A stretch of 35,946 nt of DNA from an uncultured bacterium (GTDB lineage: Bacteria; Bacillota; Negativicutes; Veillonellales; Veillonellaceae). A program made the position numbers and the translations under genes. This document shows positions 15,498 through 23,477 of this stretch, one piece after another. Under the pieces are notes generated by a model. That model searched no databases, had not been told where the DNA came from, and saw only the letters and a program-made list of their open reading frames with translations. The first letter of the stretch is position 1. Each line of letters opens with the position of its first letter. The stretch spans positions 1 through 35,946 of the forward strand of contig CAJMLW010000017.1 of assembly GCA_905214495.1 (NCBI GenBank). Direction: 5' to 3'.

Positions 15498-16526
15498 TTA
15501 TACTAAGTCATCAAAATCAAATGCTGCTGCTTTTGTATAGTTTGTAACTTTTGCTTCGAAGAAGTCAGTTTTTGTGCTATTCAAGTTGGAGAAGCTTTCG
15601 ATCCACTCCATTGGATTATCCTTGATTTCAGGATATAGATGAGGCAAGCCGATTGCTTCTAAGCGGATGTTCGCAAGATATTTGATATAGCGTTCGATAA
15701 GAACGTTGTTGAGGCCTAGGATTTTATCATCAGTGATGTATTGGCCCCAAGCAATTTCGTTTTCTGCACCTTGGCGAATCATGTCAGTGATTTTCGCTTC
15801 TAGTTCTGGTGTGAACAAGTCAGGGCGTTCACGACGTAATTCGCGGATGATGTTTTGGAACAATACAAGGTGAGTTACTTCATCACGGTTGATATATTTG
15901 AAGATAGTGGATGTAGCTGTCATTTTACCTTGGCGTGCCAATGTGTAGAAGAAGCTAAAGCCAGAGTAGAAGTAAATACCTTCCAAGATATAGTTTGCAA
16001 TGATTGTGTGAATAAGGTTTGCTTCGCTAGGATCATCGCTAAATCGTTGGTATGCATCGGCGATGAAACGGTTGCGTTCAAGCAATGTTTTATCTGTACG
16101 CCATTCATCATAAATTTTGTCACGTGTAATAGGGTTGGTTACAGTGTCTAAAATGTAGGAATAACTTTGAGCGTGAATTTCTTCTTGGAATGCTTGGATA
16201 TTCAATAAAGATGCCACTTCAGAGGCCGTAATATAGCGGCTCAAGTTAGGCAAGTTTTCAGATTGAATAGAATCAAGGAAGTTCAAGAACGCAATGATTT
16301 TGTCGAATGCACGGCGTTCGTAATCTGTTAAGTATGGGAATTGCTTAACGTCTTCGTTCAAGGAAATCTCTTCAGGAATCCAGAAGTTGTTGAGCATTGT
16401 GCGGTACATTTGGTTTGCCCAGTCGTACTTGATACGATTCCATTCGCGAAGGTTTGTGGTGTTGCCACCAATCATAGATTGCGTACCACGTTCACCGTGT
16501 TCGTTGAAAATTAGTTTTTTATCCAT
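15498..16526 (-). CDS. nrdB: Class I ribonucleotide reductase, beta subunit
   Basis: NrdB supplies the radical for reduction of ribonucleotides to deoxyribonucleotides. The 342-residue protein keeps the diiron ligands Asp85 (FLDSIQSEN), Glu115 and His118 (EEIH), Glu182 (LEGI), Glu216 and His219 (RDEVTH), and the radical tyrosine Tyr122 (AQSYSY). ATG 16526 follows AAAGGAG; the frame stays open upstream to 16655, but that extension overlaps the nrdA end and lacks a binding site. It lies 40 bases after nrdA on the same transcript. Subclass (metal content) cannot be decided, and no nrdI-like partner is adjacent. Confidence 0.95.
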   Translation of the reverse strand: MDKKLIFNEHGERGTQSMIGGNTTNLREWNRIKYDWANQMYRTMLNNFWIPEEISLNEDVKQFPYLTDYERRAFDKIIAFLNFLDSIQSENLPNLSRYITASEVASLLNIQAFQEEIHAQSYSYILDTVTNPITRDKIYDEWRTDKTLLERNRFIADAYQRFSDDPSEANLIHTIIANYILEGIYFYSGFSFFYTLARQGKMTATSTIFKYINRDEVTHLVLFQNIIRELRRERPDLFTPELEAKITDMIRQGAENEIAWGQYITDDKILGLNNVLIERYIKYLANIRLEAIGLPHLYPEIKDNPMEWIESFSNLNSTKTDFFEAKVTNYTKAAAFDFDDLV

Positions 16527-16566
16527 AGGGGACTCCTTTATATTATCTGTGAAGATTACTCTGTTT

Positions 16567-18849
16567 CTATGAAGAGCAGCTAGTGCACTCGTCCATTTCA
16601 AGGGATTGGTTACGAATGTAGTAGATTGTTTTAATCCCTTGTTTGTATGCCTCAACGTAAAGGTCGAGAATTTCTTTTGCTTTCATTTGAGGTGTGATAT
16701 ACAAGTTGAAAGATTGTGCTTGGTCAATATGACGTTGACGTACGCCACAAGCTTTGATGGACCATTGTTGGTCGATTGTATGTGCCTCTTTGTATAGCCA
16801 GAATGTTTTGTCGTTCAAATCTGGTGCCGTTTTTGGTGTGAAAGAACCTTTCTTCTCTTCGATGAAGAATTTTTTGAAGATAGGGTCGATACCAGCCGTT
16901 GTGTTCGCAATATTGGAAGTAGAACCTGTAGGAGCTACGGCCATCAAGTAACCATTGCGGATGCCGTATTTTGCAATGTCTGCAGCCAATTGTTTCCAAC
17001 GATCGGATGTGTAGCCACGACGTGTGAAGTATTCACCAGTTTCCCATTCGGAACCTTTGAATGCAGGGTATGCACCTTTTTCTTTCGCCAATTCCATGGA
17101 AGCTTTGATGGCATAGTATGCAATGTTTTCAAATAGTTTGTCCGCTGCTTCGATGTGCTCATCAGATTCCCATTGGATATTGTGGTTTACAAGGTAGTGG
17201 TGGTACCCAGAAGTACCAAGACCAATAGCGCGGTATTTATCAGAAGTCATGCGAGACTCAGGCACTGGCGCTTGGTTGATGGAAATAACGTTGTCTAACA
17301 TACGGATTTGAAGAGCGATATTTTCTTCTAATTCTTCGTCAGAAATGCGACCAAGGCTAATGGAGTTCAAGTTACATGTAACCATGTCGCCTGTATTTGT
17401 TTTAGTTGTGATAGTGCCGTCTTCGTTGATAATTTCTTCAGCAAGATTAGTGAATCCAACGTTTTGTGCGATTTCGTGGCACAAGTTAGACGCGTAAATC
17501 ATACCTGCATGTTTGTTAGGGTTTGCAGCGTTTACAGTATCGCGGAAGAAGATGAATGGTGTACCAGTTTCAACAGCAGAGCGCATGATTTTTTTCATCA
17601 TGTCTAGTGCTGGTACTTCGATGCCGTGTAAGTTCGGATCTTGTTCACATTCAAGGTAACGTTTTGTGAACTCTTTGTTATCGTCTGTGTCGTAGAAGTC
17701 CTCTAGAGCATAGCCTTTTACAGCCAAGATTTCATGAGGGTCGAAGAGGGTGAAGTTTTCACGGGCAATCATGCGTTCCATGAAGATGTTTGGAACAGAG
17801 ATTGCAGGGAAGATATCGTGTGCTTTACGACGGTCGTCACCATTGTTTGTACGAAGCTCTACGAATTCGTAGAAGTCTTTGTGCCAAATATCGAGTGTTA
17901 CTGTAGCACCGCCTTTACGTTTACCCAATTGGTCTACTGCAACCGCTGTATCGTTGTATAAACGGATCCAAGGAATAACGCCACCAGAGGAGTTTTTGAA
18001 ACCGCGGATATCGGAGTTCAATGCACGAACTTTACCAAGGTAGATACCAAGAGCACCACCGTGTTTAGATACGCGGGAGAACTTGCTGTTTACGTCGTAA
18101 ATGGACCATAAGTTGTCATCTACACCAGAGATGAAGCAAGAGGACAATTGATGGAATGGTGTACCAGCGTTTGCCAATGTAGGTGTAGCTGTTGTCATTT
18201 TTAATTGGCTCATCAAATCGTAGAATTTCTTAGCGTATTCTACTTTGTTTTCGCCCTCTACCAATGCCAAGTGCATTGCTATAGCCATGAAGCGTTCTTG
18301 TGGCAATTCAAAGATTTCTTTGTTGAAGCCTTTTACCAAGTAACGGTCAGCCAATAATTTAAGACCTTCATAGTTGAAGAGGTAATCGCGCTTAGGTTTG
18401 ATGTAATCGCCTAACTCTTGCAATTCATCAGGTGTATATTCTGTAACGAAGAAATCAGCGTATTTTTTCTCTTCTACAAGCATATGTACAAGATTTGGGA
18501 AGTTGCCATAACCGAATGCTTTATAACGACGAGTGATAGCTGCTTCTTTATAGAGATCGAACAAGAAGAGGCGAGCTGCAACAAACTGCCAATCTTGGTT
18601 CATTTTATTAACTTGGTTGCCGAAACCGTCGTCTTTTTTAGAGATAACCTTTTCGATAGCTGTTTGTACTAAAGTTTTTTGAATTTCTTTAGTTGTCATG
18701 CCATCAACGAATTGTAACTTCGCATCCATTTCCAATTCTAGTGGATCACAAGAATCTAACCCTAAGCATGCGAAGGCAATCATTCGTTTTGTTTTCTCTA
18801 CGGATAGCGGTTCAAAATGGCCATCCCGTTTCTTGATCATAATCTCCAT
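16567..18849 (-). CDS. nrdA: Class I ribonucleotide reductase, alpha subunit
   Basis: NrdA is the catalytic subunit. The 760-residue chain begins with an ATP-cone (IKKRDGHFEPLSVEKTKRMI, residues 5-90), the allosteric activity site. Active-site residues are visible: Cys238 (LSSCFISG), Asn455-Cys457-Glu459 (NLCHE) and Cys492 (TCNLNSISLG). PTGSTSNIANTTAGIDPIF is the C-terminal finger region. The tail ends CTSCSS, with Cys755 and Cys758 as the redox shuttle pair. ATG 18849 has AAGGGG upstream; an ATG three codons later is also possible. The gene heads an nrdA-nrdB operon with a well-formed promoter at 18999-19027 and a hairpin in its leader. Confidence 0.95.
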   Translation of the reverse strand: MEIMIKKRDGHFEPLSVEKTKRMIAFACLGLDSCDPLELEMDAKLQFVDGMTTKEIQKTLVQTAIEKVISKKDDGFGNQVNKMNQDWQFVAARLFLFDLYKEAAITRRYKAFGYGNFPNLVHMLVEEKKYADFFVTEYTPDELQELGDYIKPKRDYLFNYEGLKLLADRYLVKGFNKEIFELPQERFMAIAMHLALVEGENKVEYAKKFYDLMSQLKMTTATPTLANAGTPFHQLSSCFISGVDDNLWSIYDVNSKFSRVSKHGGALGIYLGKVRALNSDIRGFKNSSGGVIPWIRLYNDTAVAVDQLGKRKGGATVTLDIWHKDFYEFVELRTNNGDDRRKAHDIFPAISVPNIFMERMIARENFTLFDPHEILAVKGYALEDFYDTDDNKEFTKRYLECEQDPNLHGIEVPALDMMKKIMRSAVETGTPFIFFRDTVNAANPNKHAGMIYASNLCHEIAQNVGFTNLAEEIINEDGTITTKTNTGDMVTCNLNSISLGRISDEELEENIALQIRMLDNVISINQAPVPESRMTSDKYRAIGLGTSGYHHYLVNHNIQWESDEHIEAADKLFENIAYYAIKASMELAKEKGAYPAFKGSEWETGEYFTRRGYTSDRWKQLAADIAKYGIRNGYLMAVAPTGSTSNIANTTAGIDPIFKKFFIEEKKGSFTPKTAPDLNDKTFWLYKEAHTIDQQWSIKACGVRQRHIDQAQSFNLYITPQMKAKEILDLYVEAYKQGIKTIYYIRNQSLEMDECTSCSS

Positions 18850-18940
18850 TATGGTTCCCCTTACATCGTAAATCTATGTAAAATCATCTATAGAACTAGC
18901 GTAAATCAGATATATCCTTTTAAATTAGTTCTAATCAGAA

Positions 18941-18978
18941 AAATAAGAAAACTACAATATATGGTAGTTTTCTTATTT
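18941..18978. repeat. 15-bp inverted repeat in the nrdA leader, with NrdR-box-like centre
   Basis: AAATAAGAAAACTAC (18941-18955) pairs perfectly with 18964-18978 around AATATATG. It lies within the predicted nrdA leader RNA. Its centre, CAATATATGG (18955-18964), matches 9 of 10 core positions of the NrdR operator as I recall it (CwATATATwG type). It could be an RNA hairpin, a protein-binding site or both. Confidence 0.6.
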
Positions 18979-18998
18979 ACTAAATACATTATGTAATG

Positions 18999-19028
18999 AT
19001 TATAGCGAAAAAAATCTATATATTCAAT
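18999..19028 (-). promoter_or_regulatory. Predicted nrdA promoter
   Basis: On the minus strand TTGAAT (19027-19022) is followed by a 17-base spacer and TATAAT (19004-18999). The -35 element overlaps CTATATATTC (19016-19025), a second imperfect match to the NrdR-box core. Confidence 0.7.
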
Positions 19029-19040
19029 ATTGACTTTTTT

Positions 19041-19083
19041 TTAAATTTATCAATATGGTTGGATTAAATTTATCGATATGGTT
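19041..19083. repeat. Tandem 20-bp direct repeat between nrdA and flavodoxin gene
   Basis: TTAAATTTATCAATATGGTT (19041-19060) recurs at 19064-19083 with a single change (A to G at the eleventh base from the left end of the ATCAAT core). The period is 23 bases, about two helical turns, which suits a pair of operator sites. It lies between two diverging promoters. Confidence 0.75.
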
Positions 19084-19120
19084 TGTGATTAATTTTATTA
19101 TAGATAGATACTATATGATT

Positions 19121-19126
19121 TATAAT
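19121..19126 (+). promoter_or_regulatory. Candidate -10 element for the flavodoxin gene
   Basis: TATAAT at 19121-19126 lies 30 bases before the start codon. The -35 position (TTATAG at 19098-19103) is weak, which suggests an activator or a different upstream start. Confidence 0.4.
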
Positions 19127-19155
19127 AAATATAGCTTTACAATAGGAGGTTAGCT

Positions 19156-19668
19156 ATGAAATCTATCATTATATATTCGTCCCTTACGGGAAATACAAAA
19201 CAAGTGGCAGAGGCCATTGCCAGAGTATTACCAGCGGACACATTATGTGTATCTATGTCGGAACTACCCTCAGATATAGCATCCTATGATCTGGTGTTTG
19301 CTGGATTTTGGGTTGATAAGGGGACAGCTAATAAAGAAACTCGCGATATACTAGGAACATTACATAATCCACATATTGCATTGTTTGCAACGGCTGGCGT
19401 GCCTCCGCAAATGGAACATGCTAAGCAAAGTCTTGTTAATGCAGCAGCTTGCTTGCCAGAAGGTGTGGTGCCTGTAGATACTTTCATCTGCCAAGGTAAG
19501 GTTGACCCTAAGGTTATAGAAATGATGTATAAAATGTTTCCAAAGGGGCATAGTCATGGCCAATCGGCCGATCGTGATGTACGTCATAAACAAGCGGCAG
19601 TGCACCCGAATGAGGATGATTGCAAGGCCGCCAGTCAATTTGCTAAGCATGTATTAGATTTAATCTAA
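19156..19668 (+). CDS. Flavodoxin-family protein
   Basis: This 170-residue protein has the FMN phosphate loop SLTGNTKQVAEAIA at about residues 9-22 and the flavodoxin strand pattern, with YDLVFAGFWVDKGTANKETR in the middle and a conserved FICQGKVDPKVIEMM block. It fits the group of stand-alone flavodoxins seen beside reductases in anaerobes, including proteins annotated BilS in bilirubin-reducing bacteria, but no such partner gene is next to it. TAGGAGGTTAGCT precedes the ATG. It diverges from nrdA and ends in its own terminator. A low-potential electron carrier role is inferred; the partner enzyme is unknown. Confidence 0.85.
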   Translation: MKSIIIYSSLTGNTKQVAEAIARVLPADTLCVSMSELPSDIASYDLVFAGFWVDKGTANKETRDILGTLHNPHIALFATAGVPPQMEHAKQSLVNAAACLPEGVVPVDTFICQGKVDPKVIEMMYKMFPKGHSHGQSADRDVRHKQAAVHPNEDDCKAASQFAKHVLDLI

Positions 19669-19674
19669 ACCGTT

Positions 19675-19710
19675 AAATAGCAGTGCTACACAAGAGTACT
19701 GCTATTTTTG
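19675..19710 (+). terminator. Terminator after flavodoxin gene
   Basis: A 10-bp stem pairs 19675-19684 (AAATAGCAGT) with 19698-19707 (ACTGCTATTT), followed by TTG and TCTTTT. Confidence 0.75.
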
Positions 19711-19730
19711 TCTTTTGAGACCGTAACGTA

Positions 19731-19770
19731 TTGACGAACGTTTTTACGTACATTACGATAAAGGTATAAT
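19731..19770 (+). promoter_or_regulatory. Candidate promoter(s) for the alcohol dehydrogenase gene
   Basis: TTGACG (19731-19736) with a 17-base spacer to TACGAT (19754-19759) is one option. TATAAT at 19765-19770 with a weak TTTTAC (19742-19747) is another. Either would give a very short leader before the start at 19796. Confidence 0.45.
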
Positions 19771-19795
19771 GATGTAAAGAAAAGAGGTTGATTAT

Positions 19796-20968
19796 ATGGA
19801 ATTCTCGTACTTTTTACCTGTAAATATTCAATTTGGTTGGAATAAAGTAGATAGTGTTGCTGAATTTGCTGTACCATACGGCAAAAAAGCACTCATTGTA
19901 ACCGGTCGTACTAGTGCAAAAAAATCTGGTTTATATGACCGTGTAGTGGCTAAACTTGATGCGGCCCATATTGAACATGTTCTCTTTGATCAAGTGGATG
20001 CCAATCCATTGACTACAACAGCCTTAGACGGTGCTGCTCTAGCTAAATCTGAAAGTTGCGATATGGTTATTGCCATTGGTGGTGGGTCCATTATGGATTG
20101 TGCAAAGGGCATTGCTTTTATGGCTGTGAATGACGGCGACATTAATGATTATATCTTTAACCGTAAAACGAGTGATAATGCGTTACCGCTTATTGTGATT
20201 CCAACTACTTGTGGCACAGGTTCTGAAGGTAATGGTTTTGGTGTCCTCACGAACCCTGAAACAGGGGATAAGAAATCTTTACGCTGTAATGCCATCGTGC
20301 CTAAGGTATCTATCGTGGATCCTGCTGTAATGGGGACTGTGCCTCCTCATGTGTTGGCATCTGTTGGTTTCGATGCATTGTGCCATAACATCGAGGCGTA
20401 CACATCTAAAACTGCGCAACCTTTCACCGATGCACTAGCTCATTATGCAGTAACATTACTAGCACAATATCTTGTACCTCTATATAAACATGTGAAAGCG
20501 ATTGCGAATGGTCAAGAAGCTGTACTTAGCAAAAAACAATTAACAAAAGCATGGGAGTCCGTTACATTGGCTAGTACTATTGGCGGTATGGTTATCAATA
20601 CAGCAGGCGTCACACTTGGTCATGGTATGGAACACCCTGCTAGTGGCCTTAAAGATATTACCCATGGAGTTGGTCTTGCAGTTATTGAACCTGTTGTAGT
20701 GGAATACACATGGAGTGCTAACCCTGAAAAATTCAACTCATTGGCACGTATATTCAACCATGGTGATGGTTCTGAGCTGGGTGAAGCATTACGCCTAATC
20801 GTACATGACCTAGACCTTACTACAAATCTTACAGAATTAGGATTTACGAAAAAAGACATTCCATGGCTCGTGGATAATGTATACGTTGTAGCTACAGGCA
20901 ATATAGCTAATACAGTAGCTAAAATAAGCCGTGAAGATATTGAAGTATTGTATAAGAAAATGTTCTAA
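19796..20968 (+). CDS. Iron-containing alcohol dehydrogenase (butanol dehydrogenase-like)
   Basis: This 390-residue group III dehydrogenase reduces aldehydes or oxidises alcohols with NAD(P)H. The nucleotide loop IGGGSIMD lies at 94-101 and the PTTCGTGSEGNGFGV block at 136-150. Iron ligands are Asp193 (GFDAL), His197 (CHNIEAY), His276 (LGHGMEH) and His290 (DITHG), all present. The N-terminus EFSYFLPVNIQFGWNKV resembles butanol dehydrogenases. AGAGG lies upstream of the ATG. The gene stands alone between a terminator and a damaged small reading frame, so nothing nearby identifies its substrate. Confidence 0.92.
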   Translation: MEFSYFLPVNIQFGWNKVDSVAEFAVPYGKKALIVTGRTSAKKSGLYDRVVAKLDAAHIEHVLFDQVDANPLTTTALDGAALAKSESCDMVIAIGGGSIMDCAKGIAFMAVNDGDINDYIFNRKTSDNALPLIVIPTTCGTGSEGNGFGVLTNPETGDKKSLRCNAIVPKVSIVDPAVMGTVPPHVLASVGFDALCHNIEAYTSKTAQPFTDALAHYAVTLLAQYLVPLYKHVKAIANGQEAVLSKKQLTKAWESVTLASTIGGMVINTAGVTLGHGMEHPASGLKDITHGVGLAVIEPVVVEYTWSANPEKFNSLARIFNHGDGSELGEALRLIVHDLDLTTNLTELGFTKKDIPWLVDNVYVVATGNIANTVAKISREDIEVLYKKMF

Positions 20969-20993
20969 GTGTTGTCATAATAGGAGAGAGTAA

Positions 20994-21174
20994 ATGCGAC
21001 AGTGTGTAATGTATCTAAAGGAATTATTATTATAGTACTCGAATATCAGCTGAGAAATATATAGTATATGTTGTTTACCATAACTTTGATTATGACCAGC
21101 CAAGAGTGATTTACTTTATGTTTAATCCAGAGCGAACTCGGATGGTTACTATGGATATAGATGTTTGGCATTAG
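20994..21174 (+). pseudogene. Small frameshifted reading frame of unknown family
   Basis: After GGAGAGAG, an ATG at 20994 encodes MRQCVMYLKELLL and stops at 21033-21035. In another frame the same stretch continues as ISAEKYIVYVVYHNFDYD, then QPRVIYFMFNPERTRM and VTMDIDVWH with a stop at 21172-21174. The whole is 181 bases, one more than a multiple of three, so a single-base change in the ATT-rich run near 21020-21033 would restore about 59 residues. I do not recognise the protein. It may be a recently broken small gene, or a sequencing slip in a short repeat. Confidence 0.5.
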
Positions 21175-21203
21175 ATTTTGCCAGAGTATATATATAATTT
21201 GGA

Positions 21204-21241
21204 ACAATACTTGAACATATTACAATATATTCAAGTATTGT
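21204..21241. repeat. 12-bp dyad abutting the symporter promoter
   Basis: ACAATACTTGAA (21204-21215) is the perfect inverse of TTCAAGTATTGT (21230-21241), with a 14-base centre. It ends two bases before a consensus -35 element, as expected of an operator. A second dyad, ATTGT at 21237-21241 with ACAAT at 21247-21251, spans the -35 itself. Confidence 0.7.
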
Positions 21242-21243
21242 AA

Positions 21244-21272
21244 TTGACAATTCTAAAACATATCTTTATAAT
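21244..21272 (+). promoter_or_regulatory. Consensus sigma-70 promoter upstream of the symporter
   Basis: TTGACA (21244-21249), a 17-base spacer and TATAAT (21267-21272) match the consensus at every position. Transcription would start about 21279. Confidence 0.88.
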
Positions 21273-21307
21273 GGGTTTTATGAAGAGACTCGGACGTGAT
21301 TAATTAT

Positions 21308-21335
21308 CCCAGCCCCTAGGGCTGGGGTTTCTTTA
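21308..21335 (+). terminator. GC-rich terminator in the symporter leader
   Basis: CCCAGCCC (21308-21315) pairs with GGGCTGGG (21319-21326), followed by GTTTCTTTA. It lies about 30 bases after the predicted transcription start and 40 bases before the symporter ATG. It could be an attenuator, the end of a short RNA of about 55 bases, or the late terminator of the upstream gene. Confidence 0.8.
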
Positions 21336-21373
21336 TTGGTCTCTAGTAGTGTTATTAGTAGAGAGGTGTTTTT

Positions 21374-22696
21374 ATGGCAGATCAAAATAACAAAAATGTT
21401 GATGCCTTAGCGCAAGAGATTACCTTGAAAAGTCGAGGACAAGGTAAATTACGTCAGTTTATTTTATGGATGGGTGCTCTCATTATCGGCGCTATTTTAG
21501 GATGGCAACATATTCCTGTTCTTAATGACTTATTTAATTTTATCGCTGCAGTATTTACGCATTTATTCCAATTCATTGCAATACCTACTGTATCACTAGC
21601 AGTTATTACTACATTATCTATGTTAGGTGCTAAGAAGGATACAGGCCGTATCTTTGGTCATGCTGTCACCTATACATTGTTAACAACAATTTGTGCAGCC
21701 GCTGTTGGACTTGGTTTATTCCTTTGGATTGCGCCAGGTAACTTACCACTTGATGTAATCGGTGCCGGTGCAGCGCAAGTACCTGAAAAATTAGGTCACG
21801 TAACATATTACGATCATTTCTTATCCGTTATTCCTAACAATATCTTGAAACCGTATTTAGAAGGTAACGTATTATCCGTTATGTTCATCTCTGCTTCTGT
21901 TGGTTTAGCTTTTGCTTTTATGCCTCGTACAGAAGGTCGTGAAGCAGTATTGAAAGTGTTATTCGGTTTACAAGAGTTACTATTCACGTTGATTAGAGGA
22001 TTACTTTATGTATTGCCAATCGGTATCCTTGCCTTCGCAGGTCAATTATCTGCACAAATTGAAGCGGGCGTCATCGTTGGTGCTTTAGGTAAATATACTG
22101 CTGTTGTTATCGGTGGTAACTTAATTCAATTCTTTATCGTTATTCCATTATTCTTGTTGTTCCGTGGCTTGAACCCTGTGGATGTATTCCGTAAAATGTC
22201 TCCAGCTGTAGCTGTTGCGTTGTTCACTAAATCTTCTGCCGCTACATTGCCTGTAACATTGGCATCTGCTGAAGATAATTTGAAAGCACATCCTTCGGTA
22301 GCTCGTTTCGTATTGCCAATTTGTACAACTATTAATATGAATGGTTGCGCAGCTTTCATTCTTGTTACATCCTTGTTCGTAATGCAAAATGCAGGTATTG
22401 AATTAACAGCGGGTACTATGGTAGCTTGGTTGTTTATCGCTGTCCTTGCAGCTATCGGTAATGCAGGGGTTCCAATGGGTTGCTACTTCTTAACATTGTC
22501 CTTAATGAGCTCCATCGGTGCACCAATCGGCTTGCTCGGTATTATTTTGCCAATCTATACAATCATCGACATGATTGAAACGGCTGAAAATGTTTGGTCT
22601 GATGCATCTGTATGTGCAATGGTTGATAATGATTTGAAAGGTACATTAGACGATCCTGACTCTCATGATGACATGCCTCAATTCCAAGGTGCGTAG
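21374..22696 (+). CDS. SDF/DAACS-family dicarboxylate or amino acid:cation symporter
   Basis: This 440-residue inner-membrane transporter belongs to the glutamate transporter family. Hairpin 1 has TKSSAATLPVTL (285-296), helix 7 TTINMNG (318-324), and hairpin 2 AAIGNAGVPMG (359-369). In helix 8 the sequence is DMIETAENVWSD (399-410): the asparagine (N406) and aspartates align with GltPh, but Glu402 occupies the place of GltPh Arg397, which contacts the substrate side-chain carboxylate. A different substrate from aspartate or glutamate is therefore likely, perhaps a neutral or basic amino acid. AGAGAGGTG lies upstream of the ATG, and the leader has a consensus promoter and a terminator. Confidence 0.9.
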   Translation: MADQNNKNVDALAQEITLKSRGQGKLRQFILWMGALIIGAILGWQHIPVLNDLFNFIAAVFTHLFQFIAIPTVSLAVITTLSMLGAKKDTGRIFGHAVTYTLLTTICAAAVGLGLFLWIAPGNLPLDVIGAGAAQVPEKLGHVTYYDHFLSVIPNNILKPYLEGNVLSVMFISASVGLAFAFMPRTEGREAVLKVLFGLQELLFTLIRGLLYVLPIGILAFAGQLSAQIEAGVIVGALGKYTAVVIGGNLIQFFIVIPLFLLFRGLNPVDVFRKMSPAVAVALFTKSSAATLPVTLASAEDNLKAHPSVARFVLPICTTINMNGCAAFILVTSLFVMQNAGIELTAGTMVAWLFIAVLAAIGNAGVPMGCYFLTLSLMSSIGAPIGLLGIILPIYTIIDMIETAENVWSDASVCAMVDNDLKGTLDDPDSHDDMPQFQGA

Positions 22697-22726
22697 ATTG
22701 TACTTGATAATCGTATACTATATATG

Positions 22727-22763
22727 AATAGGTTGCCTCTTAGATATGGGGCAACCTATTTTT
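22727..22763 (+). terminator. Terminator after the symporter gene
   Basis: An 11-bp stem pairs 22727-22737 (AATAGGTTGCC) with 22750-22760 (GGCAACCTATT), followed by TTT. It overlaps an in-frame upstream ATG of the Nudix frame, which argues against that start. Confidence 0.88.
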
Positions 22764-22852
22764 GCGTATATTCGTCGAATTTAATGATTTGTGCGATTTA
22801 TACTATTTCAATGAAAATAATAGTTGGTATAATTAAGATAAGGAGGATTGCT

Positions 22853-23476
22853 ATGGACAGACAATTAGCTGAATTTTTGCTTAATCGTGAACCACAAGTA
22901 GCTACGGATATTGATGTAATTACTGCTGCTGTAGCAGTACCTTTATTGGAAATTGATGGTGAAGATCATATTGTATTTACCGTTCGTAGTCAAACGTTAC
23001 GTAGACAACCAGGTGAAATTAGCTTTCCTGGAGGACATTGTGAAAGCACCGATAAAACTGGAGCTGCTGCGGCTATTCGTGAATGCTCGGAAGAATTAGG
23101 GATAGATACAGAGCAAATTGAATTATTAGGCGCATTAGATTGTTTAGTATCTGCCATTGGTGTTAAATTACATGCAGTGGCGGTACGTTTACATACGGAT
23201 GAATTTCGCCCTAATATTGATGAGGTCGGTGAAATTTTTACGGTACCACTTTCGTATTTATTGAATATGGAACCAACGGTAGGACACTTAGATATCGGAA
23301 CTAAACCATTACGAGATTTTCCGTTCCATTTATTAGAAGGGTATCAAATAGATTGGAAAATTCGGCAGAACTATTCTGTTTATTTTTATCCCTATAAGCA
23401 ATATACGATATGGGGATTAACAGGTCGAGTCCTCAAAAATTTCTTAGATTTATATCGACAAGGTAATACTATATAA
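22853..23476 (+). CDS. Nudix hydrolase, CoA pyrophosphatase type
   Basis: This 207-residue protein probably splits coenzyme A or its derivatives into 3',5'-ADP and phosphopantetheine. The CoA-type signature FTVRSQTLRRQPGEISFPGG (residues 42-61) runs directly into the Nudix box GHCESTDKTGAAAAIRECSE, ending EELGI, with Glu80 and Glu81 as likely metal ligands. ATG 22853 follows AAGGAGG by seven bases; the frame is open upstream but overlaps a terminator. TATAAT at 22828-22833 is a plausible -10. The cobT-like gene starts one base after the stop codon, so they are co-transcribed. Confidence 0.88.
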   Translation: MDRQLAEFLLNREPQVATDIDVITAAVAVPLLEIDGEDHIVFTVRSQTLRRQPGEISFPGGHCESTDKTGAAAAIRECSEELGIDTEQIELLGALDCLVSAIGVKLHAVAVRLHTDEFRPNIDEVGEIFTVPLSYLLNMEPTVGHLDIGTKPLRDFPFHLLEGYQIDWKIRQNYSVYFYPYKQYTIWGLTGRVLKNFLDLYRQGNTI

Positions 23477-23477
23477 A

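Noticed and set aside
16527..16655. Longer N-terminus for NrdB
   Set aside because: The extension overlaps the end of nrdA, lacks a binding site and has no NrdB similarity, while ATG 16526 follows AAAGGAG.
19156..19668. Flavodoxin gene as nrdI, the class Ib activase
   Set aside because: It is divergent from nrdAB, longer than NrdI and lacks the NrdI pattern as I know it; it resembles general flavodoxins.
22724..22852. Longer N-terminus for the Nudix protein
   Set aside because: It begins inside a terminator hairpin and the ATG at 22853 has a strong AAGGAGG site.
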